64,000 nt of DNA from Acanthamoeba castellanii str. Neff (taxonomy: Eukaryota; Discosea; Longamoebia; Acanthamoebidae). The stretch is taken from NCBI RefSeq assembly GCF_000313135.1, contig NW_004457592.1:233171-297170 (forward strand), given 5' to 3'. The notes beneath the pieces are model-generated. The model saw only the letters and a list, made by a program, of their open reading frames with translations, was not told the DNA's origin and ran no database searches. Each line of letters starts with the position of its first letter. Position 1 is the stretch's first letter. Of the stretch, positions 1 to 9,917 are shown piece by piece. Position numbers and translations under genes: made by a program.

Positions 1-300
1 AAACACCAAAATAGCATTTACNTAATGCAGCATGCATTTATGCATGGTGTCCATGGATAAGATGCATGTCGGCATTATGTAAAATGTGTACACTAACACA
101 CATGTCATGCATGTGGTCCACACATAACACACATGTCATGCATGTGGTCCCCACATAACACACATGTTAGGTGTGTGGTCTGCATGCAACATGCATATTT
201 CATGTGTGGCCAAGGCACACCATGCATTCTTCATGTACTTCCAACTCATACTGCAAATGTGACCTGAATAGCATGCATGCTACGCATTTTATCCATACTA
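1..300. repeat. TGCATG-rich short tandem repeats, CpG-poor
   Basis: A module of about 30 bp containing ACACATGTCATGCATGTGG occurs about three times between 100 and 180. ATGCAT and GCATGC hexamers are scattered up to 290. CpG is rare here compared with the flanking DNA. Base 22 is an ambiguous n. No convincing coding frame is seen. Confidence 0.55.
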
Positions 301-900
301 CGCGTTATCGTTGCATCCCCAAAGAGAGGAGCCCTGACAAGAGAAATATAGCCCTCCATCGGTCTTTTTTTCCTCATCCTTCGAATTGATTAATCATCTG
401 GTACCCCCCCCAACGGCATACACACCTGCGTGGCCTGACTACAGGGCTACCAACAGCGTAGCGCCAGGCGCCTGCGCTGCCAAGATTGAGTCGAACACCG
501 ACACCGGGGTACGAGTTTGGCTCCCCGTCGACTTGGGGCGCCGGTCACCCTCGTCGCCGCAGTCGGGCCTGCGAAACGGATCCTGCTGGGGAGGGATCGC
601 CAAGTTCCCGCCCTACAAGCTATAACGAACAATCCTCTGGTGTCGTGTGGGTCGTGTGTGTAAACGACAGGTGGAGGCGACGGGACCGCGCTGTACCAGG
701 GGCGCACGCAGGGTCAGGCGAGACGGGGGATAGGGCGGACGCGGAGGATCTGACGCTGGTGTGCGCTGAGTTCAGTCAGACCCTCTTCAGCCCCAAGCTC
801 CGCCACGACAGGCCCTTCACGTCTCCACGGCCAACCATCACCGCCGCCATTCCTCGCTAAGACGGCAAGCACCCGTGCTCGACAAAAAATAACAATTTTA
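301..900. other. Gene-poor stretch, no supported gene
   Basis: Open frames between 386 and 860 have no recognisable domain, no intron pattern and proline/arginine-rich shadow composition. A single half copy of the MITE end motif, CGTTGCATCCCC, lies near 309-320. The stretch is GC-rich until about 870 and then turns into an A+T-rich run (885-960). I see no gene here. Confidence 0.4.
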
Positions 901-1019
901 AAATGAAAATGATAATGAAATATTCTTTTAAAAGAAATTTAAAATTAAAATCTAAATGATTAGTCCAATTCCGCGAGGGCGCTGACTTACACTTTTCGTA
1001 CCAAAATCCACCGACAAAG

Positions 1020-1625
1020 AGGCAAAAGCTGATCAGTTTTCTCGCTTGCCTTGATAGCTAGCGGCCTGGAAATCAGTTTCCAGACCAAATAGACCACGGG
1101 CTACAAGATGGCGCACTATTCAAGGCGCTACAGCGCGCTGTTCGCCTCACCAACCTGTAAAGTTGTGCCTGTCTTCCAGGTAAAGCTCACCAGTTTTCCC
1201 GCTTGCGTTGATAGCTAGCGGCCTGGAAATCAGTTTCCAGACCAAATAGACCATGGGCTACAAGATGGCGCACGGCTCAGGGCTCCATAGAGCGCTGTTC
1301 GCTTTACAACCGAACGAGTGATATCACTCCGGACAACAGAGCTGATCAGTTTTCCTGCTTGCCTTGATAGCTAGCGGCCTAAAAATCGATATCCAGACCA
1401 AATAGACCATGGGCTACAAGATAGCACACGACTGGGGGCTCTACAGCGCGCTTGTAAGGTCAGCAACAATTTGCGTGATATCAGTTCTGAAAACTAAGCG
1501 GGTCAGTTTTCTCGCTTGCCCTGATAGCAAGGCGCCTGCAAAGAAATATCCACACCAAAAAGACCACGGGCTACAAGATGGCTTGCGGATCAGGGCGCTA
1601 CGGTGCGCTCGTTACGCGTTTTCGT
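1020..1625 (+). repeat. 157-bp satellite, four direct copies
   Basis: Four copies of a unit share the core GCTTGCCTTGATAGCTAGCG, then CAGACCAAATAGACCA, GGGCTACAAGATGGCGCAC and a segment ending near GCGCGCTGTTCGC. The GCTTGC anchor falls at 1044, 1201, 1357 and 1514, a spacing of 156-157 bp. The copies diverge by substitutions and small indels; the last copy differs most (AAGGCGCCTG in place of CTAGCGGCCTG). Confidence 0.85.
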
Positions 1626-1802
1626 TGCATCCCCTTACGAGTGTTTCTAATTTTACTAGTTTAACGACAAGGAAGACTAAACCTGTGAGCTCCGCAATGG
1701 CTTGTTACTCGTTCCACGCGGTTTTTACTCGTTTCACACATTCTCCTAGTTAAACTAGTCAAACGCGTTTAACGAGTGTTACTCGTTTTCGTTGCATCCC
1801 CT
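1611..1802. repeat. Rearranged relative of the MITE
   Basis: This fragment contains GTGAGCTCCGCAATGGCTTG, as the 2432-2739 element does, and an inner block like TTACGAGTGTT...GACTAAACCTG. It ends with CGTTTTCGTTGCATCCCC at about 1783-1800, but its left end carries the same motif in the same, not inverted, orientation (about 1616-1633). It therefore looks like a damaged or rearranged copy sitting between the two satellite halves. Confidence 0.6.
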
Positions 1803-1859
1803 CAGCTATTAAGGGAAGCTGAGAAAACTGACAGCTTAGTGTTCATGAGTTCTTATCAG

Positions 1860-2295
1860 ATGTAAAGCGAACAGCGCACGGTGGAGCCCTGAGTCATATG
1901 CCATCTTGTAGCCCGTGGTCTATTTGATGTGGATATTCCTTTGCAGGCACCTTGCTATCAAGGCAAGCGAGAAAACTGACCCGCTTTGTTTTCAAAAGTG
2001 GTGGGACGCAATTAGTTGTTGCGCCTACAGCGCGCTGTAGAGCCCCAATTCGTGCGCCATCTTGTAGCCCATGGTCTATTTGGTCTGGATATTGCTTGTC
2101 AGGCCGCTAGCTATCAAGGCAAGCGGGAAAATTGATCCGCTTTGCGCGTGCACCGATCCGGCGCGGCGTGGAGTGAGGCGAACAGCGCGCTGTAGAGCCC
2201 TGAATCACGCGCCAACTTGCAGCCCGTGGTCTAATTTGTCTGGATGTTGATTTTCAGGCCGCTAGCTATCAAGGCAAGAGGGTAAAAGGGTCCTC
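1860..2295 (-). repeat. 157-bp satellite, three inverted copies
   Basis: The same unit appears in reverse orientation three times, with the reversed anchor GCAAGC near 1963, 2119 and 2274 (spacing about 155-156 bp). The array is thus four forward copies, a spacer of about 235 bp holding a MITE-related fragment, and three reverse copies. The two halves face each other like a large imperfect palindrome. Confidence 0.85.
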
Positions 2296-2431
2296 TTGCT
2301 GGTGTGAAGAAGCCCGGAAATCCCAAGTCTGAACTCCGCCCGCCTTCGGTCCCAAATTGGTCGACAACAATCACCGCGAACCAAGTTCGTTGTTTTAATT
2401 GGCTTTGTTTCCCAGTACACGCTCAAACTAA

Positions 2432-2739
2432 GGGGATGCAACGAAAACGTGTAAAACTAGTTTTACGAGTGTTACTAGATTTTACAGTTTTACGACTTAC
2501 AAGGACGACTAAACGTGTGAGCTCCGCAATGGCTTGTCACACCATCCTCACACTGCTCTCCCCCTGAGGCGCATCGCCTGACGAAGTGATTGGCACCACT
2601 CCTACCCTGCGAGCTTTCAAGGCTGGTGAGTTTTCCTTCAACCATCATCGAATTTCATGTGTGTTCGTTCTTTGCGTGAGCTACTAGTTTTACACGTGTT
2701 ACGCGTGCAATTCGTATTACTCGTTTCGGTTGCATCCCC
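2432..2739. mobile_element. MITE-like element with 18-bp inverted ends
   Basis: The left end GGGGATGCAACGAAAACG (2432-2449) is matched by its near-perfect inverted copy CGTTTCGGTTGCATCCCC (2722-2739), with one mismatch. TAA flanks both sides (2429-2431 and 2740-2742), which fits a 3-bp target-site duplication. About 308 bp long, it has no open frame worth calling and so would be non-autonomous. The G-rich ends and TAA target resemble the PIF/Harbinger class, but that assignment is inference. The right end touches the stop codon of the PWWP gene. Confidence 0.75.
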
Positions 2740-3972
2740 TAAGGCACGTCATCACTGGCTTGGCCGTGCTTCCCTTCTTCAGTGCTCTCCTTTTTGCGTG
2801 ACACCTTGGTTGGGCGCTCCTTCTTGTCTCCAAGGTCCTTGTCCCGTTTCCTCTTCTTGGTGTCCCTCTTTCCTGTCCTGTCTTTCCTTTTGTCGTCCTT
2901 TCCGCGCTCTTTCTTCTCTTTCTTTTTCTTCTTCTTTTCCTCTTCCTTTCTCTCCTCCTTTACTTTTTGCTTCGCGCGCTTTTCCTTCTCTGTGGCGGCG
3001 GCAGCGTCCTTCTCCTCCTCCCGTGTCTTCCGCTCGCGTTGTAGGAGTACGATCTCGCGTACGCCAGCGGGAGGGCAAAGACCCAGCCGTCGCTGGATGG
3101 CGTGCCGCTTGACTCTTCGTTTCATCGCCTCGGGATCGCTGTCACGGGCCTGTCGCTCAGTTTGACGCTGCTCCAGCCTGCGCCTCTTGGCATTTCGTCT
3201 ACTTTCGGCATCTCCTTCGCTTGCCTCGTCCTTCTTCGCCAGCTTCCCCCTGCCGCTTTCGCCATCTCGTCCCTTTCGGTTGCTGATGGCTTGCTTTCCT
3301 TTCGCCGTCCGCCGCTTGAATTCCGTTTTCGTGGATCCCCTCTGCACGGCACGCGGTGTTAGTACAAGGATCCACCAGTTGATGATAATCATTGTCGCCG
3401 CTCCATCAAAAGACAAGCTGTACCTTCGATGTCAACTGCTCCTCGTCGCTGCTGCTGCCGCCGCCGCTGGCACTTTCGCTCTCGCTTTCGCTGCTGTCTT
3501 CGTCGTCTCCCGAGGTGACTTGATAGACCGGGAAGACGTGTTTGCGCGCGGTTAGCCACTGTCTGGCTTCTTTGAGGCCCTTGGCGAAGGCTTTGGCCTT
3601 GCTCCCCTTGATATTCCTCTCATAGTTTTCGTCCCATGGCTGTACCTGTGAGACCCACGCGCTACACATGTTGCGCATCGTGCTTAATTGTAGGTGAGAA
3701 ACGAGGGTCGATTTGGGGGGGGGGATACTAATCGTAAGAGCCAAAGAAGTAGACCAGTTGCTGCCTGGTTCCTCGTTTCGCCTTGGATACCGTGGGGCTC
3801 ACCTCACTCAGCTTGGCCAGCTGGTGTGTGTATCATGATGCGTAAGGTGCCAGCGTTCCCAATCTGCCATTGCAATTCGAATTGGGATGGGTTGTACCCG
3901 TGCGGGCCACAAGGCGAAGCCAGCCAGCTTGGCCCACACAACAGTGCCTGGTTTGCCCTCTTCGGAATCCAT
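2739..3972 (-). CDS. PWWP-domain chromatin-associated protein
   Basis: Four exons join in frame: 3972-3898, 3820-3729, 3682-3424 and 3341-2739, giving about 341 residues. The N-terminus (about residues 9-70) is a PWWP domain: GTVVWAKLAGFALWPAR, then LVYFFGSYDYTM. Such domains bind methylated histone H3 tails and DNA. A long lysine/glutamate/arginine-rich tail follows, low in complexity, with nuclear-localisation-like KKRKRDK runs and likely disordered or coiled. A serine/glutamate acidic patch lies between the two parts. The start is the ATG just before the PWWP strand. Introns begin GTACAA, GTATCC and GTACAG. The stop codon TAG overlaps the TAA target duplication of the neighbouring MITE. 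It lies 138 bp downstream of the Sec3 gene on the same strand. The domain call is secure; the specific orthologue is not known. Confidence 0.85.
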
Positions 3973-4110
3973 CTTGGCTTTTCTGTTGGCTTTTCTGGCC
4001 AAGATCACTAAATGGCGCGTAGAGAGAACCGACAACACACGTACGCGTCACGTTTTCCTTTTCGCCCCACCCGGGGCGTTTCTTTTTCTGATCTGGAGAG
4101 AAGATGGCAA

Positions 4111-7100
4111 CTACTCGTACTGGCGCTGGGCCGAGAGCAAGATCTCCTGGAGGTCAGAGGTGGACAGAGGAAGATGGAGATGTTTGTAGCACTGTGCTGT
4201 CAGCTGCTCGTACCGCCCATACTCGGACAGAAGCACCTCCTACGGGATGGACCAGGCGTGAGCTAACGCGGCGCTCCTCAGATAGGAGGCGTGATCATAC
4301 CTGGAGGCGGGTAAACGCGACCGGGATGAGGGCTGATTCCTTGCAAAAGTTGCGCTTGATGTGCCGCAAGATGGCCCCCAGACGCTTCTCCACCTAATGA
4401 TGGAGGAGACCAGAGTACACCCGCGAGTTAGGCACTGGTACGAGTAGGCATGGAAACGAAAGATTGCGGGGGGGGGAAGTGTCCACCCTTGGGCGGGCTA
4501 GGGTGGGCGCGAGACGGGCGAAGGCTTCGGATGAGTGGGCGCTCTGGAATTGGATCTCCTCGGGAGGCAGCGTGCGCAGAAGCTTATCAATCCCCTCGAA
4601 GAACGCCTGCACCCACCCACCACCACACCGAGGGCCGGTGAGGCGAGCGAGGGCCAGCTACTCGCAGCAGCGGGAATGGTGGGGCGTTACCGTGAGTGGC
4701 TGGAAATTGTTCTTGCTGGCGATGCTGCTGTGGATAAAGTCGCGCAGGCTGTCGTCGGCTTGCCTGAGCGCTTGCTCCAGGTGCTCCTTCAGACACTCGG
4801 TGCGAGGCCCCTTCTGTTGCGGGCCAGCAGAAGGTAAGTCCCCTCCCTCCCTCCCTCCCTCCTCCTCCGGTGTACACCCACCCATCTCCAGCCAGCGGGT
4901 TGGGGAAGACGAGGGTAGAAGCAGACGAAGACAAAGACGAACGCACCTTAGCTTCAGGCCACAGCTCCGCATAGAGGTAGCGATAGTTCTCTGCCATGGT
5001 GCAACAACACACCGTGTGAGCTGTGCCCCCGCCCACCCGCCCGCCCACATACATGCTCCACACCCACCCACACCTAGCCCCCCCCCCAATCTAGCGCACG
5101 TAGTGTACGGGAGGATTGGCTATTTGTGGGGGGGGGGAAGTAATAATACCAGCGCGGAGGATGTAGCGGTGCTTGGGGTCGTCTTCTCCGAGAGAGTCGA
5201 TCCAGTGGGCGAGAGAAGAGTAGATCCGCACCAACGCGCGGTCCCCCAGCCTACGCCCGAGCACGCTCCCCTCCAGGCGCACCTCCACATCCTCCACGAA
5301 TTGCTGCACCGCCACACGCCCACACGCCCAGAAAATGAGAGAGAGAGAGGGAACAGGTCGGTCGGTTGCCGAGAGTAGAGGCCCCGATCCAACGCACACA
5401 CCCACCAACCACCGAGGAGGGAGAAGGCGAAGGCGGAAAGGGCGTACGGGATACTTCACAATGGGCGGCAAGATGCCTGCCGCCTTGATGGAGGGCTGCA
5501 GGAGGCCAATCGATGCCGCATCCTCATCCTGCGCACACACAACCCACCCACGGTTCATTGCCCACACGACCACACACGACACACACGACACACACGACAC
5601 ACGACAGACACACACACACACACACACACACAGAGAGAGAGAAAGTGTGACAGCGGAGACGGGGCTCGCGCAAGAAAGGTGTGACGCACAATAGAGTGGG
5701 TGAACATGCGTGTAGCAGGAAGCAGCAGCTCTCTCGTGAGCAGCCGCACCAGCGGCTCCGAGTCCTGCATATATGACATGCGCGAGCGGCAACGCAATCA
5801 ACACAGCCACCACCTGGCAAGGGTAGATGGGGGGGTGGGGGTGGGGGAAAGAGCTGTTGAGGCACCTTTTGGTACTTGTTGATCTGGATCTCCATCTCGA
5901 CGACGAGGGCCAGCGTGGCCAGGTGGTCATACCTGGTCACCCCGCCAAACACGCCGGCCCAGGCGCCCAGTCCTGCGCCAAAGGCCTGCAGCGGATTGGT
6001 TGCCGCCGCCGCCGCCGCCGCCGCCGCATGGAAGGTGAGAAGGGGCATTGGGGGGGTGCGACGCCCAACCAGTGCGTGCGGCAGGGGGGCATACCTGGGC
6101 CAGCATGGACTCGAGGGAGATGCCGCCACCCATGGCCCGCACCCCTGCACGCAGCTTTTGCTGCAGGCTGCTGTCCGCTTCGGCCTCGTCGCAGTCGATC
6201 AGTGACGGCGAGAACGGCGGATCCTGTTCGGCCAAAGAAAACAACCCAACCACCAGGTGTGCCGCCGCCACAACCACCACGACCGCCGCCGCCGTTCATG
6301 CCTGTGAGTGAGTCCTGCTGCACAGCCCCCCCCCACACAATGCGGGCGGGCGGGGTATATCGATCGATCGATAGATAGATAGATAGCTATAAATACCCGG
6401 GAGGGCGGAAAGGCAAACATTTCCTCGCTGAAGATCTGCTCGCGCGCGGTGACCAGGATCCAGTCGCGGAGGCCCTGCCGCAGCACCTTCTCCATTTTCT
6501 TGCCCTTCTTCAGGCCCTTCATGTCTTCGTGTGATGGGGAAGAGGGGCGTGGTCCGTGATGGGCGAAGAAGAAGAAGAAGAAGAAGAAGGGAGGGGCGCG
6601 TACTAATGGAGTCTCGTTTACCCGGCTGAGGCGCAGCCACGCCACCGCCAAACTTGGCATTGTCGCGGGGTTCCTTTGGGATGACTCGCCGCATTTCGGC
6701 AAAGAACACCCGCTGCTCTTCGTCATAGAGCCGCTGCATGCAATCCGCGTATGTCTGCACAAAACCACCACCACCCACCACCGTCCCGCCCACCACCGGA
6801 AATAATAAATAAGGCCTCCTTCTCCTCCTCCTGAATCCTGAAGATGACGGCCAGGCGCAACACGACACAACACAGCACAACGCACGCCCCCGGGAGGAGG
6901 GAGTAACCTGGGCGAGGTGGAGGTAGGATGCAAACTTGTTGCGCTGCAGCCAGTGCATGAGTTCCTTGTAGGCCTCCAGCTTACGGAATATGGTTTTGTG
7001 ATCTGGTGGGCGCCCACCAAGCAGTTCTCCCCATCAGCCGTGCGTCACGTGTCGTGCGCTACATAAGCCCGAACCCGACCCCGACCCCACCCCCCACGTG

Positions 7101-9721
7101 GACTTGGAGGCGGAAAGGGAGGGGTACCTGGAACCTGAGTCTTCTCCTCGGCCGAATCCCCCTTCTACACACACGACAACACACACACATGACACACACA
7201 CGACAACCGCACGCACGACACGGCACGACACACACGACACGACCAACGACACGACCAACGACACGACCAACGACACGACACACACACGACACACGATGAG
7301 CAACTAATGCACCGAAAGTGGGGAGGGTACGGTACCAGGGAGAAAAAGAGCTCGCTGAGGAATCGCTCCAGTCGTGCCGCAAAGACATCACGGAAGCGCT
7401 CGAACTCAGCCATCTGCCGTCTGCATCGATGGCACCCGATGGGAGTGAGAAGAAGCGACCCAAGAGAAGCGAGGTTGTAAGTGGCACGCGAAGGTGATAG
7501 ATAGATAGAGACACATAGAGACACATCGGAATAGGCACAGGCCGCGGTGGAGGTGAGCGTACTGGCTGGCAGTCATGCGGGCGATTTCAGGGGACGACTC
7601 GCGTAGGAGGGCAGCGGCCTTGTAGCGTGCTTCCCACCGCTCCCCCGCTGCCACCACCGCCTCGAGCTTGGGCCCCACCTGACACCCGCCCCCTCCTTGT
7701 TGGCTCTGCTGCTCTCCGCACGGCCACAACGAAGTAGATCTACTCCGAGAGAGGAGAGAGGAGAGAGGAGAGAGGAGAGAGGAGAGAGGAGAGAGGAGAG
7801 AGGAGAGAGGAGAGAGGAGAGAGGGGAGAGGGGAGAGGGGAGAGGAGAGGAGAAGGGCAGGACAATAGGGAGGGGACGGGGGTGGAGCGAACCTCGAGCT
7901 CGCCAAAGGTAAGGAGAGACGTGGTGCTCTCGTCCAGGGAGTACGTGGTCTGCGAAGCCGGGAGAGGCCCAACCCATCCATCCATCCATCCATCCACCCA
8001 CCCACGCGGCAGTGGTGTCACCAACCACCAGCCACCAGCCACCCTCGTGTGCGTGTGCGTGTGCGTGTGCGTGTGCGTGTGCGTGTGCGTGTGCGTGTGC
8101 GTGTGCGTGTGCGTGTGCGTGTGCGTGTGCGTGTGCGTGTGCGTGTGCGGAGGGGTTGGTCCACGTACGAGGAGGGAGTCGAGTTCCTCAAGTAGCGAGT
8201 GCTGGTTGCGGGTGAGCACTTCCATCTCGTTGTTGTTCTCCTCTATCTTCTTGATGTACTTTTGGATGTTCTGTGTGCACACCGCCGGCGCCGGCGGCTA
8301 TGGTGAGTCCAAGTCAACAGGGAGGGAGGGAGGAAGGGAGGGACGCCTCGGGCGGAGCTGGGCAAGGGCTTGCCGCCGGAACGAGAGACGTACGGTGAGC
8401 TGGTTGTCGTAGTAGGAGAGCCACGTGTGGAGTTCGTCCAGCTGCGCGTCAGCTTCATCGATCCCACGCGTGAGATCCTGCATCGCTGGTCCCGACGACA
8501 GCAAGGCATACACATTCGCCTGCAGACAACACCCCCCCCCCCGATCCCCTCCCCCAAGTTAGCATTTCGGTCTCGGGCTCCTCCTCCTGCTCGTCCTGCT
8601 CGTCGTCGTCAGCTGCACGTCCACCGTGCCCCCCACCCGCCCACCCGAATATGCTTTTTGCTTGGGGGGAGGGCACGTGTGGCGTGGATCACCCGTGATG
8701 GATCGGTGGTCAGTGAGGGGAGACCGTACGGCGTCGAGGGCCTGGACTTGCTTGGTGAGGTTGTTGACGAGCTCTTCCGTGGCCGTGTCACCGGCGAACA
8801 CGTCTTCCTTGAGGAGGAGGGCCTCGAGCAGCTTCTCCTCCTGGCGCGTCGAAGAGGAGGAGGAGGAGGAGGAGGAGGAGGAGGAAGGAGGAGCGATGCA
8901 CCACACCAGATGGGGACTATGGTCAGCACGCACAAAAAGGGGTCTCTCGAAGAGAGGGGGGGGGCAAAAGGCCAGCAGCCTGTGGCGGGCCGCACTTCGG
9001 GAGATATGAGCTCCTTGTTGAGCTTCTTCTTCCACACGTCGACATTGTCCTCCCCGTCGTCATCCGACCTGCAGTCCTCGGCGATGACCGCCAGGTGGCC
9101 ACCGCACCACCGCACCAGGTCAGCCCACGCCATCATCATGATGGCTCGAGAGGGGAGGAGAGGGAGGGAGGGAGGGCTACAGGGAAGAGGTGGGAGGGAG
9201 GGAGGGAGAACCCGCTGGCCCATGTTACCGAGGCTCCGCTGGCAAGGGTCAGCCCGCCTCGCCCGCCCCGGTTCGACGATGGTCGCACTGCTCCACTCAC
9301 GTCGCCTCTAGACACGCCCACGCACGCACGCACAAACCGACACCGGTGGTGCAGCACATCAGCACCACCAGCAGCAAGAGACATTCCTATATACCACCAG
9401 CACCAGCACCCAGCACCCACCACCCACCACCCACCACCTCACGAGGCGGCCTGCCCCCCTTTAAAGGAGTGGTGTGCTGTTTGGTGTGAAAGCACGCCAC
9501 GCCACGCGGCAGGAAGGGGGCTCTGCATTGTTCTACTGGAGGAGGGAGATGGCTGTGTACATGTGCCGTACGTACGTGGTGGGCAGGAGGGTGGGCGGCG
9601 TAGCACCAACGGCGGAGTGAGCGCTGGCCACCCCAGCGCCCTTCTTGGCAGCCTTGAGGCCGGCCTTCACCATCTTGGCCCCGCCTTTGCCCACCTTCCT
9701 GTAACATCCCTCCCACAACAT
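4111..9721 (-). CDS. EXOC1: Exocyst complex component Sec3 (EXOC1)
   Basis: Many short minus-strand exons read in Sec3 order. NIQKYIKKIEENNNEMEVL and LLEELDSLL (about 8280-8170) form the coiled-coil. LTRGIDEADAQLDELHTWL (about 8490-8410) lies just upstream. KLEAYKELMHWLQRNKFASY and YADCMQRLYDEEQRVFF (6990-6680) fall in the helical bundle, followed by GILPPIVKYPV, FVEDVEVRL and YSSLAHWIDSL (5490-5190). The C-terminus is FFEGIDKLLRTLPPEEI, VEKRLGAILRHIKRNF (4393-4301) and the last exon (4239-4111), ending LLSAQRQYE. Sec3 marks exocytic sites and tethers secretory vesicles to the plasma membrane. The 5' end is uncertain: possible first ATGs are at 9721 and 9672, and I did not recognise an N-terminal PH domain. 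Introns hold (GTGTGC)n, GAGAGGA and ACACACG repeats. The gene is divergent from Ku80, with about 200 bp between. Confidence 0.8.
5579..5632. repeat. (ACACACACG)n / (CA)n intronic microsatellite
   Basis: A few CACACGACACA units followed by pure CA dinucleotides lie in an intron of the Sec3 gene; the sense strand reads as GT-rich. Confidence 0.8.
7173..7290. repeat. ACGACACGACCA intronic tandem repeat
   Basis: CACACGACA and then ACGACCAACGAC units are repeated in a Sec3 intron. The composition matches the CA/CG-type repeats of other introns in this window. Confidence 0.7.
7745..7850. repeat. GAGAGGA heptamer intronic repeat
   Basis: A 7-bp unit GAGAGGA is tandemly repeated about twelve to fourteen times and then decays into GGGAGA units. 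It lies within an intron of Sec3; the sense strand is a TCTCCTC polypyrimidine run. Confidence 0.85.
8047..8148. repeat. (GTGTGC)17 intronic hexamer repeat
   Basis: Seventeen essentially perfect GTGTGC units lie in a Sec3 intron. The same hexamer recurs in an intron of the APIP gene (57721-57784) and near 29117-29150. Confidence 0.9.
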
Positions 9722-9917
9722 GCCTCGGATCCGTGAGAGATGGTCCTTGGCATTAAGACCAACGCGAGTAGTACCCTATGGGCTTGATGATGGTTGTCAT
9801 CTTTCGATCCTGCTCTTGTGTGGTTTCTTCTCCCTTTTCCTGGCGTTTCCTTTCCTATTACGAAAAACAAAACCAGTACCCCCCCCCTTTGAACGTAACG
9901 TTGGCAGCAGCAGCGGC
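9722..9917. promoter_or_regulatory. Divergent Sec3 / Ku80 intergenic region
   Basis: About 200 bp separate the likely Sec3 start (-) from the Ku80 start codon (+), so both promoters must lie here or within the 5' exons. A pyrimidine-rich run occurs at 9820-9850. No TATA box is convincing. Confidence 0.4.

Noticed and set aside
4464..5378. 304-codon plus-strand frame overlapping Sec3
   Set aside because: No domain, biased composition; the opposite strand carries recognisable Sec3 exons across the same DNA.
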